A DNA stretch of 64,000 nucleotides from NCBI GenBank assembly GCA_029959085.1, contig JARWIR010000039.1, positions 1,364,001 through 1,428,000 of the forward strand, in the 5' to 3' direction. This DNA is from Nemophila menziesii (taxonomy: Eukaryota; Streptophyta; Magnoliopsida; Boraginales; Hydrophyllaceae). This document shows positions 21,345-32,176 of the stretch, in pieces (positions within the stretch are counted from its first letter, which is position 1; each line of letters opens with the position of its first letter). The notes beneath the pieces are model-generated. The model was not told the origin of the DNA. It made no database searches and was given only the letters and a program-made list of their open reading frames with translations. Made by a program: the position numbers and the translations under genes.

Positions 21345-21762
21345 GTCAGCGCCGCTGGAGAGAGAAAAAAGTTAAGTTTTTTAGGTTATAAAGAAGAGGA
21401 GGTTAGTCTATTACGAATTTTATAATCCTTAAGCCTCTATTTTTTCTCCAAACCTCTACCAACTCCATTAAAGCTTCATCAAACCTTCCCCAAACATCAA
21501 AACACTGTCCAATCACCATAAAAACACATCAAATCTTCTCTCCACATCATTACAAAGAAGATTCAACCAGCTAAACTTACCAAAACACATTGAATTCAAG
21601 AATCAAAAGCCTAAATTTTTAAAATTCATCCCACAATTTCGTAGATTCATACCAATCCATCAAGAATCCATCTTACCCATATAGAGAATCATCATCAAAC
21701 ACACCTTTCCTAACCCAAATAAAGCTTGTTCAAACAATAATCAACAGTTTCAAATTTCAAGA
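21345..21762 (+). other. Leader between palindromes and 3' ORF of D
   Basis: A pyrimidine- and CA-rich stretch without G-runs (ACCTCTACCAACTCC and similar), typical of the untranslated leader before the 3' ORF in these elements; the same kind of stretch precedes 14417 and 28719. No gene is visible. A degenerate PPT-like TGAGTTGGAGG lies at about 21776. Confidence 0.5.
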
Positions 21763-23005
21763 GTGGTTAAAGCTTTGAGTTGGAGGTTAATTGAGAGTAC
21801 TAAAAGAATAGAGACATTATCTACTAAGAGGGAGATGAAGAAGAATAAGGTATTGGGTTCTATTGAGAAGAAATCAAGTGATAAAATTTATAGTTCCAAC
21901 AGAAAGGGTAAAATAGACATTGTAAAGAGAGTGAGCTTGTTGTGTTTGATTCAAAAGGCAAAAGGGTTCCACTTTTTGTGATAAAGACAACACAACCTCT
22001 CCAATTCAAAGGTCATACACCCGAAGATAAAGAGAATGCTTCAAAGGCCATGATAGCTTATGCGGAGAAACAATTAAAGGAACTACCTTTTGCTTATGAG
22101 AGAGTATTCGATGAAGAAATTGGTAAAGGGGAGTACAAGAAATTCTTGGAGCTTGGTGAATGATTGGGTTGGTCTACGTTCATGGTAAGACATTCTGAAT
22201 TATGTCATGAGTTAGTTTCAGATTTCTATTTAGGCCTCTTTATCCGAGATAGTGAAGGTTGTGTTCCAGTTAGAGGAAATTTAGTTCCTTTCACAGTTGA
22301 AGAGATTAGAAACCACTACCAGTTTAAGAAATTGGTTGGACCATGCAAGGATAGATAAGCGGTGGATAGACAAAGAATCTTTGATTGGAATTTACTTTTT
22401 GAGCATGTTTTATACAAGGAGAAAGTGAAATCACATAAGGGAGAATTGAAGGCACCTTGGCGTTACAAATATCTTCAACCGGGTGCTAACGTTTGGCACA
22501 ATTTCCTTTTTCCTAACGTATTTGGAAACACAAGAATTTGGGACATAAGTAAAAAGAACGCTCTATTTTTGAATTGTATTTTGAGAGGAGAAGAAGTGGA
22601 TGTGGCATAGTTGATCTTTGAGGAGATGATGTGATTTTCGATCTCTCCTACCTCGGTATTTAAGGTGAAATATCCTACTATGGTCACGTGTCTTGTGCGA
22701 AAAGCGAATGTAATTTTGGGTGAAGAAGAGAAACTGGAGTTTAAAAAGAGTAACATTTCGATAATGCTTGGATCATGAAAGTCTTGAGAGGAGCGGGTTT
22801 TACGCAAGTCTCAAAAGAAGAAAAGGAGCAAAGTTGGCAAGAGAAGATAGAGGAGCGTTTAAACAAAGTCGAAGCATCTCAAACTTCCTTAGCCGAAGAT
22901 GTGGCACATACCAAAGCCAATCAACTGCACATCATAACAATCCTTGAGAAATTAAAGAAAGATCCAACAAATCCTATCTTGGATGTCGATAATGCGAGGC
23001 AATAG
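21763..23005 (+). pseudogene. 3' ORF of element D (plant-transposon-protein-like)
   Basis: The same family as 14417-15727, better preserved in its core. Segments in order: a Lys-rich start (21763-21981); KELPFAYERVFDEEI and FLELGE with a stop at 22161; SELCHELVSDFYLGLF and CVPVRGNLVPFTVEEIRNHY (22164-22355), with a stop; then FDWNLLFEHVL, GANVWHNFLFPNVFGNTR and KKNALFLNCIL (22362-22607). The C-terminal coiled-coil part continues to about 23005 with frame changes. Only a few stops split a 400-codon gene, so this gene decayed less than one would expect for a useless leftover. Confidence 0.75.
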
Positions 23006-24706
23006 CCTCGAGAGTATGTTCTCTTTCTTCCTTACCATTTCTATAAATACTTTATCTGCTAATCTTAATTTCTTTTTCGAGTCTTTTTCGAGTCATGGGG
23101 ACACGACTCATTTTGAGTTGGGGGTGTGGGGGATTCATTTTGATACATGGGAATTAGATGTAGAGTGTGTTTAATAGCTTGAAAGCATAAGCTCAGTAAG
23201 TTAATGATACTAAGTGGTATGTTTATGAGCTATTTTATTTTGTATGCTTTGAGTATTTGCAGGAAAACACACATTGATAGTAAAGAAAAGATTAGTTAGC
23301 AATGCGATAGAAAGTATGTTCGATCTCAGGGAGCCTTGAGTAGTTTGTAGGCCGTGAGATCCAAGCTAGTTGATAAACCCATTTGATGAACGTGCTAAAG
23401 GTAAGAGAATAACGAAATTGCATGGTTTAGAAATTTATGATTAAGGCAGTTCTTTCATATTGAAGCCACTTGAAGCCTTTTAACTTTCTCACCTTGTATT
23501 TGATTTAATATTTTATATTCTTCTCAGCTCCTTCTAGCCTTTCTAAAGCCTTTTTATTTAACCACATTATAAGGCATATCCTCTTAGATTATAGGACTTT
23601 TCCATATGACCCACACTCGAATCGCGATGCATAGACAGTTGTTTTAGAGCTTGAGTTTGGGTGGTGGGTCCACCATTACGGGAATTGTTACTGGGTTGGG
23701 ATTTTTGAGCTTATTAATTGTGCTCTGTTATTATTTAGACGATTATTCACAGGTTTATATTGTAACCCTTTGTCGGGGTAATAGTGAATGAAAAAAATCT
23801 AATAAGCGTGAAAAGAAAAGAAAAAATCTATGAAAAAAATAGAGTGATATCTCGAACATCAAAAAGAGAGTCATAGCTATACAAAAGAAAAAAAGTGATT
23901 TGAAAAGAATATATATTTGAACTGGCAAAGAGGAATTTTTATATGAACGTCTTTATGCTCTAATTGGGTTATTGAGGATGCTTTTGTGCATCAAGAAAAT
24001 CATTGGGTTGAGTGAGAAACATTTTTATGAGAGTAACTCAAGCTCTAGGGCGATTCGATGATGGCTAGTGAGAAGAGAGCCAAAAGCTCACTGTAAATTA
24101 TCAAATTTACTTATCATACCGTCCCTAAGCCAAAATTACAACCTTAAAGACCTTTTGATTCTTTGTTATGTGATCTAGAAGTGATTAAGCCAATAGAGAG
24201 TAGTTAAGTGGATCTTTGGATACTAGTGAAGTTCAATGAACAATCTATAGCTTCCTTGGTGAACTGAGTAAAGTTCCTCTCCTTCTTACATTGCGAAGCT
24301 AATCTAATCTTGAATTCAAGCCGTGTTGATTGTGAATATGAGAAGTGTGCAGGTATGTAGTTTCTTTTGATTCTTTGCTATGTGATATAGAAGTGATTGA
24401 GCCAATAGAGAGTAGTTAAGTGGATCTTTGGATACTAGTGAAGTTCGATGAACAATCTATAGTTTCCTTGGTGAACTGAGTAAAATTCCTCTCTTTCTTA
24501 CATTGTGAAGCTAATCTAACCTTGAATTCAAGCCATGTTATGTGAATATGAGAAGTGTGCAGGTATGTAGTTTGTAAATATTATTACATGAAATTTTCAG
24601 AGTAGTTTCTTTGAGTCTATTCTATATATTCTGCTATCTCCTTTCCCACTGTGTTTAAAATTGACCTAGGCGTGTATTTAGAGACTTCCCTTTTTTTTAT
24701 CTTTAC
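23006..24706 (+). other. 3' UTR of element D with conserved structures
   Basis: No gene. GGGA-loop stem GAGTCATGGGGACACGACTC at 23090-23109 (one mismatch); the TTTTTCGAGTC before it is duplicated. PPT-like motifs at 23112 and 23652. The long inverted repeat CTTTGTCGG (23768) / CTGGCAAAG (23932) pairs fully with two G-U pairs and encloses a purine-rich tract. A 212-bp direct duplication lies at 24153-24573. Confidence 0.7.
24153..24573 (+). repeat. 212-bp tandem duplication in 3' UTR of D
   Basis: Copy 1 is 24153-24364 and copy 2 is 24365-24573. Both start TTTTGATTCTTTG and end GCAGGTATGTAGTTT, with about a dozen differences and one short deletion, so the duplication is not recent. Other elements carry a single copy here. 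Confidence 0.9.
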
Positions 24707-24742
24707 TGTATCGAGACGATACAACTTTGAGTTGGGGGTCTT
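24707..24742 (+). other. Pre-PPT hairpin and polypurine tract of element D
   Basis: TGTATCG-AGA-CGATACA (24707-24723) is a perfect 7-bp stem at the place where B, E and F have CTTTGTCG/CGACAAAG. Then come TTGAGTTGGGGG (the polypurine tract, 24728-24739) and the LTR at 24743. Confidence 0.75.
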
Positions 24743-26265
24743 GATGTCTCCCCATTTGTGATTATTTAATATTAAGTGGAGACATCATTTTTAGTATTTT
24801 ATAAGTCTAAATACTCGATTTTCACATGATATAGTGCATTTTCCTATTTCTAGTCTTGATTTAATGAATTATTATTTTTTAGAGCATATTGGGTTTAATT
24901 ATTTATTTCGTGTGAAGTTTTCAAGATATATATGGAGATTAATTAGATGCCAAATCAATTATAAGAGATAAAGGAAAGAAGATATACATGGAAATTGGAG
25001 AAAAGAAAGGAAAAGTTCGAATATGGAAAGATAAAGTGGTCACGTAAATCTGAATTCCAACACCCACGACCACAAAAGGGCTTTTATCTCAAGATTGGTT
25101 AGGAATTTGGAAGAATGGTATGAAGAAGAGTTAAAGAGCTTTCTGAGACGATCAGTTTCGGCTATTGGATTGCATCAAAAGGAAACGTATCGAATCAGTT
25201 ACGACCAAAACAAAACAGGGTTGAATATTACATTTTCTATATTTTAGGGTTACGAATTTGAGTTGGGCTTGGAGTTCATTACTTGTATTCTAAACACCTA
25301 TAAATACACCCTTATATCCCTTGTAAATCATCCTTGCCTCACATAAATTAGTCATTAAGGTTTATATCATTAGAGTTATTGTAGAGAGCAAGATGAAGTC
25401 TTTTATTTAATCATTTAGTTTATTTCCTTCAGGTATGAACTAATTTTCCCATAGCTTGGGTTTTGCATTATGTATAATCTATGAATTATATTTTCTTTCT
25501 ATATAAGTTTCTTTGAGAATTATATGTTTTAATTTGATTTTAGCTGCTTACCCATATATTTGTTTATGTGTTTTGAATTATTGCTTATCCTAAACCTAAA
25601 CACTTTAGGCTTTCTTAATAGTAGTTAGATGGTCACCCAGAAGGGGTGTCTAATTATTGAAACACCACATAACGTCTAGTGTCCGATATTGGTCTTGAAA
25701 ACACCGATTCTAACTAGATAGTCATTAGGGTATGTTTTAATCACCATATCACCATTTGAAGGAATTGTACTGCTTAGGTCCTTGGTGACGCTTGATAACC
25801 CTAAGTTTGGACTACCTCGTGGTTGTGCCGTACCCCCCCCCCCTAGTCTCTCTCAAGGTCTAGGGTATGGGAATTTAGAATCCTGACTAAGTATTTAAGA
25901 GCTGTTATCTCCCTTCTTAACTAGAATTTGATAGAAATAATCAGAATGAGTGCTTACTAGCAAAACCTAAGTTATATCTCTCATCTCATATTTCTTCGTA
26001 TTAATTTTATTGTCTTTACTTTTATTTAATTTACTTAATTATCTCTCAATTATTCATCTTTAGTTTTTGTATTTTAATTAATTACTTGCTACTCGTACTA
26101 TTTTCTCATTCGTGTAACACACTAAGTCCCTGAGAAAAAATTCCTCTTATCATTAACACTTGCATACGTCCTGCAATACTTGCAATACCGTGCTTATCTA
26201 GGGTGAATTGTGCATCGTTTATCTATCTTTTATTATATTATTTTATCACACCCTAGGAAACATCA
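24743..26265 (+). repeat. Type 2 LTR, 3' LTR of element D
   Basis: It starts TGATGTCTCCCC with the inverted repeat to GGAGACATCA, has a TATA box TATAAATA at 25299-25306 and ends CCCTAGGAAACATCA (1523 bp). It is preceded by a polypurine tract. It runs directly into mid-gag of element E without a primer site, so it is D's 3' LTR and not E's 5' LTR. Confidence 0.85.
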
Positions 26266-27581
26266 AAAACCAGCCTAGAGCCGATTATGACGCCTATTCC
26301 GATACGTTAGCTCAAAATGCACTTCCTTCTCGACCTCAAGAAAGTGCAATCACCGCAAAAGATTTAGCTTTTACCTTGACGCAATATATATCCGCTTCCC
26401 AAAGTAAGTCAACCCAACTTGAGGATAAGTTATCTAGATTCATAGACACCGCAACTGTTAAAGAGAACAAGATGGAAGAAACGTTAAATTCACATTGCGC
26501 TTCGTTAAAAATCTTAGAGAGTCAAATATCAAAGATCGCCAATAGCTTGAATGTTCGAGGTCAAGGCCAACTCCCAAGTGATACAGAGGTTCCTAAGCAA
26601 TATGAAAATTGTAACGCTATCACGCTCAGAAGTGGTAAGAAGCTTCCACCACCACTTTTTCTCGTTATGAAAGAAAAAGAAAAAACGGTAGAGGATGTGG
26701 TGGAGAAAGTAGTTGAACAAGAATTAGAAGAGGTGGAAGTTGAGAAAGCTCCAGAAAATCCAAAGAAGAAAGATATTGTAGAAACCCATCCTCCTCCACC
26801 GTTCCCTTCAAGAGTTCAAAAGAAAGGAGATACGACTGAATATGAAAGATTTATTAATATGGTGAGTAAGCTCAATATTAATATACCTTTCTTAGAGGCT
26901 ATCAAGGGGGTACCAAAATATTTGAAATTCCTGAAAAGAGCTCTCACAAACAAACGCCAGTATCTTGAGAATGAAATGATAGGCTTGCCAGAAGAATGCA
27001 GTGCAATATGCCAGAGTAAGTTGCCACCCAAATTACTTGATCCTGGAAGTTTTACTATCCCAATTTCTATTGGTACTGAGTGGAAAGGGAAAGCTTTATG
27101 CGATTTGGGAGAGAGTATTAATCTGTTGCCCAAATCAATTTTTGAAAAGTTGAAGATAGGAGACGCAAGAACAACCTATATGGTCTTGCAAATGGCTGAC
27201 AGATCCCTCTTGCATCCGGAGGGAAGACTAGAAAATGTCCTCGTCAAGGCAGGTATTTTAATTTTTCCTACTGATTTTGTTATACTTGACTACGACGCGG
27301 ATAGGAATGTCCCCTTTATTTTGGGAAGACCATTCCTAGCCAGGGGGCGTACGGTTATTGATGTAGAGAATGGAAAAATGATTATGCGTATCCAAGATGA
27401 GGAGGTGAATTTTAACGTTTTCAGGCCAATGAAGTTTCCGGACTCCAAGGAGGAGTTCTTCCGGTTAGATGTAATTGGACAAGGAGAAAAAGAGCCAACT
27501 AAGGTTGTGGAAACTTTAGGAATGGAGGAGAGAGAGCTAAGGAAGAAACTACCGAGTAAAGCTCTTCCATATCCTAAGTAA
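26266..27581 (+). pseudogene. gag end and protease of element E
   Basis: A long open frame (about 438 codons inside the element; the nearest ATG, 26208, lies in the adjoining LTR). It contains a gag C-terminal coiled-coil region, ITLRSGKKLPPP, HPPPPFPSRVQKKGD, LNINIPFLEAIKGVPKYLK and then the protease: DPGSFTIPISIG, CDLGESINLLPKS and FILGRPFLARGR. The active site has Glu in place of the usual Ala (DLGE for DLGA), which probably kills activity. The frame ends in TAA at 27579 and continues in the same frame into the tail described next. Confidence 0.85.
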
Positions 27582-27875
27582 AATCCACACCTTGAGCAGG
27601 CAAAGAAGAAAGATAAGACGCGTGCTATAAAGGTTCCAAAAGAACCTAAGAAAGAAGGAAATGAAAAGGAGTTCAGAATAGGCGAGGAAGTCGCAATGAA
27701 AAAGCCTGACCCTCCTCCAAAAGCACGTAAGTCCAAAAGCTCTTGGCTAGGACCATTCATGGTCACAAAAATTATCTTGGAGAAGTTAGTTGGAATAAGA
27801 GCCAAAGGATGTAAATTCCGCATAGCAAAGATTGATGACCTCACTCACTGCTGGGGAGGTTATGTTAAAGAATAA
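27582..27875 (+). pseudogene. Integrase-tail (GPY/F-type) segment of element E
   Basis: In frame with the protease after one TAA. A Lys/Glu/Pro-rich linker with AIKVPKEPKKEG leads to FRIGEEVAMKK, then SWLGPFMVTKI (GPY/F-type motif), a short strand region, and ends with THCWGGYVKE and TAA (27873). It is homologous to the end of the D frame, including the linker word KVPKE, which indicates one ancestral fusion. Nothing of RT, RNase H or integrase core lies between protease and tail. Confidence 0.8.
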
Positions 27876-27880
27876 TACAT

Positions 27881-27916
27881 GAGGTAACCCGTCGAGTTTA
27901 ACGACGTTAAACAAAA
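27881..27916 (+). other. Post-pol hairpin of element E
   Basis: GAGGTAACC is followed by CGTCG-AGTTTAA-CGACG and then TTAAACAAAA. The inner part can also pair as GTTTAACG/CGTTAAAC, an 8-bp palindrome around one base. It starts 14 nt after the stop. Confidence 0.65.
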
Positions 27917-28093
27917 TCCATTTCAATTGTATATTAGTTTATTGCTTTATGTTTTTTAATTCCTAGTGTATAATTATAAGTAATTATCGAGTCTTAGTGT
28001 CTACTTTTAAAGAAATGAGAAAGGTAGTATGTTGAATAGTGCAAGAATTGAGTTTGGGGTGCTAAGGAATGAAAAATAAAATTATGCAACACT

Positions 28094-28324
28094 AGCCGGC
28101 TAGCCGATCATATGACAGGTATGCCGGTGGAGGAAAAAGGGTGGCCTCGGGTCTTTGACTCGGGTATTTTGCCGAGACGAGAATAAATTAAAAGCGCCTG
28201 ACCGATATACCGGCCAGGGGAGCGGTATGTCGGCCTCGAAAAAAGAGGCCTCGGGTCTTCTGCCGAAGCAATCTTTACATGATCGGCTAGCTGGTCATCT
28301 GACCGGTATGCCGGCCCGACCAGC
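28094..28324 (+). repeat. Palindrome cluster of element E
   Basis: CAGGTATGCCGG 28116, CCGATATACCGG 28202, GCGGTATGTCGG 28222 and CCGGTATGCCGG 28313. Two also carry a preceding CGGCTAGCYG palindrome (28097, 28284) at fixed distance, as in element F. Confidence 0.75.
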
Positions 28325-28718
28325 GGGATTTTACCCAAAACCTTATCAAACCCCTAGTTTCCTCCTTTTTAACCTAGCCTCTCCTGCAAGATTTCATTAT
28401 GAACGGCCCCTAACTCATTATATACCTGCACCACACCACTACCACACCCAAGAACATTCAATCCTTCCTCCTAATCTATTCCAAAAACACATCCAACAAC
28501 ACAATCATTCAAGAACACTAAGAAATCTTCTTCCTCAACCTTAAGCCTCTTCATTAAAGATTTGATCCTATCCATTATACCCTCCCAAATCCACTACATA
28601 ATCATTACGCATCTCATATAACACCTTAATCCTTCATTCTTAATCCTCAAAACATCAAAATTCATAACTCTTCTCTAGTTTTTGAATATTTGAAGTTTTG
28701 AGTTTGGGGTTCATTGAG
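28325..28718 (+). other. Leader before the 3' ORF of E
   Basis: A C/A/T-rich leader, homologous in position and style to 14090-14400 and 21345-21762. A 129-codon open frame over 28155-28544 crosses palindromes and leader and shows no protein-like features. PPT-like motif 2 lies at 28699-28709. Confidence 0.5.
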
Positions 28719-28991
28719 ATGACTAAGATTGGGAGGTCAAGAATACCATGAAGAGGAAGAAGAAGTTGAAGATCATCTTATTACTTTAGGTGTTGAAAGA
28801 TGTAGTTGAAAGAACGAAATTTTGGTGGATAAACATGAAGAGGTGTTGACAACCACAGGAAAAGTCACAAAAGAGTTGGAGCTCATGCAAGACATATTAC
28901 GTGGAGTGAGCAATGTTCAACATGCCACCTACGCAAAAAGAGGAGCTCAACCTAAAGGCAACCATGGATACCAGCTTCGTGCTGGTTCAGA
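28719..28991 (+). pseudogene. 3' ORF of element E, internally deleted
   Basis: ATG 28719 starts MTKIGRSRIP, with a stop after 11 codons. The coiled-coil end (VTKELELMQDILRGVSNVQ) follows about 110 bp later. About 1 kb of the core seen in B and D is missing. The normal stop TAA in B (GCTGGTTAAG) is TCA here, so the frame runs on to 29082. Element F has the same deletion. Confidence 0.75.
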
Positions 28992-30437
28992 TTCGTTTTC
29001 CTATCCTTTTCTCATTTGTTTTATTTGTTTCTTTGATTTATTGAGTCTTTTTCGAGTCTTGGGGACACGACTCATTTTTTAGTTTGGGGCGGGGTTCGTT
29101 GCCTCATCCCAATTTTTTGTGTTTTACATGCTTTAAAAAAAATTATCTAAGGGTTGTGTTTGATTGTAGAGTATTTTAAATGTCCCCATAAAACATGCTT
29201 TTTATGAATTTATGATAGAAAATAGTTTACTTTAGGAGTTAGTGTAAAACGCTCTTAGATTGTATGGAAATATGAGGTAATTGATAGGAAGAATTAATGA
29301 ACAATGCAAAAGAAGTAAACTTGTACTTAAGGAAAATGAGTGGTTTGTAGAACGTGAGATTTGAATGAGTAGAGAACCCACTTATGTATGAACTAGAGCC
29401 AAGCTGTGTAAATAGGAAAATGATAGAGGCAGTTCTTTTGTTAGCCCTTTGAATCCTTTTTGGCCTTCTATCCCTGAATTTAAGTATATCCTTCTTAGCC
29501 CCATTTTTAGCCTTTAAGCCTTTCTTTTGTCGCCACATTATAAGCCAAAATCCCTTTAGTTTATTAGGCATTTTCATATGACCCGCACTTGAATCACGAT
29601 CTTGAGACTTCCTGTCTTGAGCTTGAGTTTGGGGTGGTGGGTCCACTATTATAGGCATTTACATTGGGTTGGGATTTTGGAGCTTATCAATTGTGATCTG
29701 TTTTATTTTGATGATGATTCACAGTGATTATATTGTAACCCTTTGCCGGAGTAAGAGTAAATGAAAAAAAAAGATATGAAAAATTATGAAAAGAAAAAAA
29801 TTTATGAAAAAATAGCATGATATCTCAACATCAAAAAGAGAGTCATAGCTATATAAAAGAGAAGAAAATTTTATATGAAAAGAATACTTATATTTGGACC
29901 GGTAAGGAAATTTTTTTTATGTGAATCATCTTTAGTGCTTATTGGGTTAATTTGGGGATGCTAAATTAGAGCGTCAAATGGGTTGAGTGAGAACATATTC
30001 GAGTGTAAACTCAAGCTCTTGGACAGTTTGTTGATGGTAAGTGAGGAGAGAGAGAAAAGCTCACTTCAAATTTACCAAATATACATACCATACAGTCCCT
30101 AAGCCTATGTTAAAACCATAAAGACCTCGTGATTCCTAGATACATAGTCAGTTTGTGATTCATCTAATAGGAAGTATGCTAAGTGGAGCGTTCAAAGAAA
30201 GTAAGGATCGATGAACACCCTATAGCCATCATCTTGAGATAAGTATAAGCGTAACCTTCTAGCATTGTGAAATGAATTTTTGATTGATATTATTTTGTGT
30301 TTGATTTTGCATGATATGTGTATGTGTATATTAATTCCTAGATCATACTATATGAGATTTGTTTTAAGTTGTGCTTTGTGTGTATTTTCTAGATTCTACC
30401 TTATGTGTTCTTCTAAAAGGCCTTTGTTTTTATTTTA
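28992..30437 (+). other. 3' UTR of element E
   Basis: No gene. GGGA-loop stem at 29054-29073 (one mismatch), PPT-like motifs at 29080 and 29624, and the inverted repeat CCTTTGCCGG (29750) / CCGGTAAGG (29899) around a purine-rich stretch. It closely parallels the F region 48835-50290 on the other strand. Confidence 0.65.
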
Positions 30438-30473
30438 ATTTGTCGGGATGACAAAGATTTGAGTTTGGGGTTT
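30438..30473 (+). other. Pre-PPT hairpin and polypurine tract of element E
   Basis: TTTGTCG-GGA-TGACAAA (stem with one G-U pair) is followed by TGAGTTTGGGG at 30460-30470, then the LTR. Confidence 0.7.
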
Positions 30474-32070
30474 TGATGTCTCCCTATTTTTTCTAAATAT
30501 TGTCCCTTATGAAACATCATTTTAGGTGAACATTTGACTTATTTGATAGACCTTTATGCTTATTTCGTCATATTGCACTTTCTCCCCTTGGAATTAGACT
30601 ATTTGCATTTTTAGAGTTTTTGTACGTTAATTTGTTTGTTTTAGTGCAAAATTAATAGGTTTGTGAATTCATGAAGAACCACTACAAGGAGGAGAAGTTA
30701 GAATTAAATACTTAGATCGAGTGGAGGAGCTAAAAGAGAGAAAAGAATTTCCAAGAACTTATTATAGAAGTTGCACATCTGAAAGGCTGTTAAAGATTGT
30801 TGTTTCTGGGCTACTTAGGAGCGGATTTAGCCTTGGGCCGTGAAACATGGTTTGATAGCCTATTGAGTTGGGAAGATTCTCCAAGTTGAATTAGCCCATT
30901 AGGAGTTGAGATGCAAAAGTTACAGCCGTTTTACTAAAGGTTGTATACCAGTTACGGGAATTAAAAGGGAAGATGGGCTTGGACTTATTATAATTTGACC
31001 TAATCCTCTTAACCTAAGCCCTAATCCGTTTTTACAAGTAGAAATAGACCTTTTAGCCTCCTTTTTACACACACTTCATAGAATTACACTAGAGCATTCA
31101 ATTTCCACAAGTCAGAAGCAAGGAAGGAAGAAAGCTAAGAGCTGGAGAAAGTCACCTTCTCCAAATCGCAGCCAAACCCAACCTCTTAATTAGGTTTTAT
31201 TTAATTTACTTTCTGTTGAACATGATGTCTTTTACTTTTTTTTTCTTAGTTTTAATTTCAATTATGAGCTAAATCTTTTAAGTACTTGAGAATTGCTACA
31301 TGGGTTGAGCCCCAATTAATTTGATTAATGTTTTTTGATTTGGGATTTTTATAATTTAATTCGAATTGGGTAATTGAGTATTGATTATTATTGTGAGTTG
31401 ATTAACTATTTTTAATCTGATCAATTATACATAGGAATTAGTAATTAAGCTATTCACTTTGGTGGGGAAGTGGTCGCCTTGACGGGGGGTTCAATTACAG
31501 ACATAGGAAATAAATGTAAGGTAGAAATGATTGATCCTGGCGGCCTTAGTTAACCTTATAGAAAATTGGGTAGAGAACTTGACATTCAATGGTGGATTAT
31601 AATCGCCTTGACGGGGTTTGTAACACCCTAGAATAGCTTTTAAGTCCACCCTGGCGGGGGTTAGGAGAATTTAGAATCCCGACTGTTACTAATTACCAAT
31701 TCGACCCTTAAAAGAAGCATTGATTAAGCTTATTTCGGTGAACCCTTGCGAAACTCAAGTACTATTTCTCATTCTTGCGTCCATTCATATTTTATTTTCT
31801 TGCGTCTCATTATTTGCATTAAGTAAGTTTAATATTTTACTTTATTTGCACTTCAGTCCTTAAACAAAAACAAAACAAATATTTATTCCATTTACTTTTA
31901 ATTGTCATTCAAACAACTATTTCCATTTATTGCATAACACTTTGGCCATATCCAATCCGTCCCTGAGATCGAAATCCCGTTCACCGGATATTACTTGGAG
32001 GACCCTTACACTTGCGGTACGTGTCTTGCCTTTTTAGGTGTGTTATTTTAGAACACACAAGGAGACACCA
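30474..32070 (+). repeat. Type 3 LTR, 3' LTR of element E
   Basis: It starts TGATGTCTCCC and ends GGAGACACCA (1597 bp), and matches the minus-strand LTRs of F and G in sequence. CCTTGACGGGG motifs recur (about 31477, 31606, 31648). No primer site follows. Confidence 0.85.
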
Positions 32071-32176
32071 GATATGCTTTGGATGTTATATACTAGACTC
32101 TGCATTTTTGCTTTCACCTAGGGCACATGTTTTTATTTTACTTTGCCGGGACGACAAAGGTTTGAGTTTGGGGTCT
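32071..32176 (+). other. 106-bp internal remnant between two LTRs
   Basis: This matches the last 110 bp of an element's 3' UTR: the hairpin CTTTGCCGGGACGACAAAG (32141-32159, one mismatch) and the polypurine tract TGAGTTTGGGG just before the next LTR. All the rest of that element's interior is gone. Confidence 0.8.

Larger units (their letters stand above)
19975..26265 (+). mobile_element. Element D: Athila-like element lacking RT, RNase H and integrase core
   Basis: It has gag/protease remnants (19975-20500), an integrase-tail-like end fused in frame (to 20902), post-pol hairpins, a palindrome cluster, the 3' ORF, a structured 3' UTR, a polypurine tract (24729) and a type 2 3' LTR. Less than 500 bp separates the protease and the GPF tail, so RT, RNase H and integrase core are absent. 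There is no plus-strand 5' LTR; a minus-strand LTR of the same type abuts it instead. Confidence 0.88.
26266..32070 (+). mobile_element. Element E: 5'-truncated, pol-deleted Athila-like element
   Basis: It holds gag end plus protease, integrase-like tail, post-pol hairpin, palindromes, a shortened 3' ORF, 3' UTR, polypurine tract (30460) and a type 3 LTR (30474-32070). The 5' LTR, primer site and gag N-part are missing, cut by the type 2 LTR. LTR type, palindrome units and 3' ORF deletion match element F. Confidence 0.88.

Noticed and set aside
26208..26265. True start of E gag at 26208
   Set aside because: These codons lie in the type 2 LTR; the element's own gag start is deleted.
27290..27844. 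184-codon minus-strand frame
   Set aside because: Antisense shadow of protease and tail of element E.
28155..28544. 129-codon open frame as a gene
   Set aside because: It crosses the palindrome cluster and the C/A/T-rich leader of element E; low-complexity His/Pro/Thr peptide.
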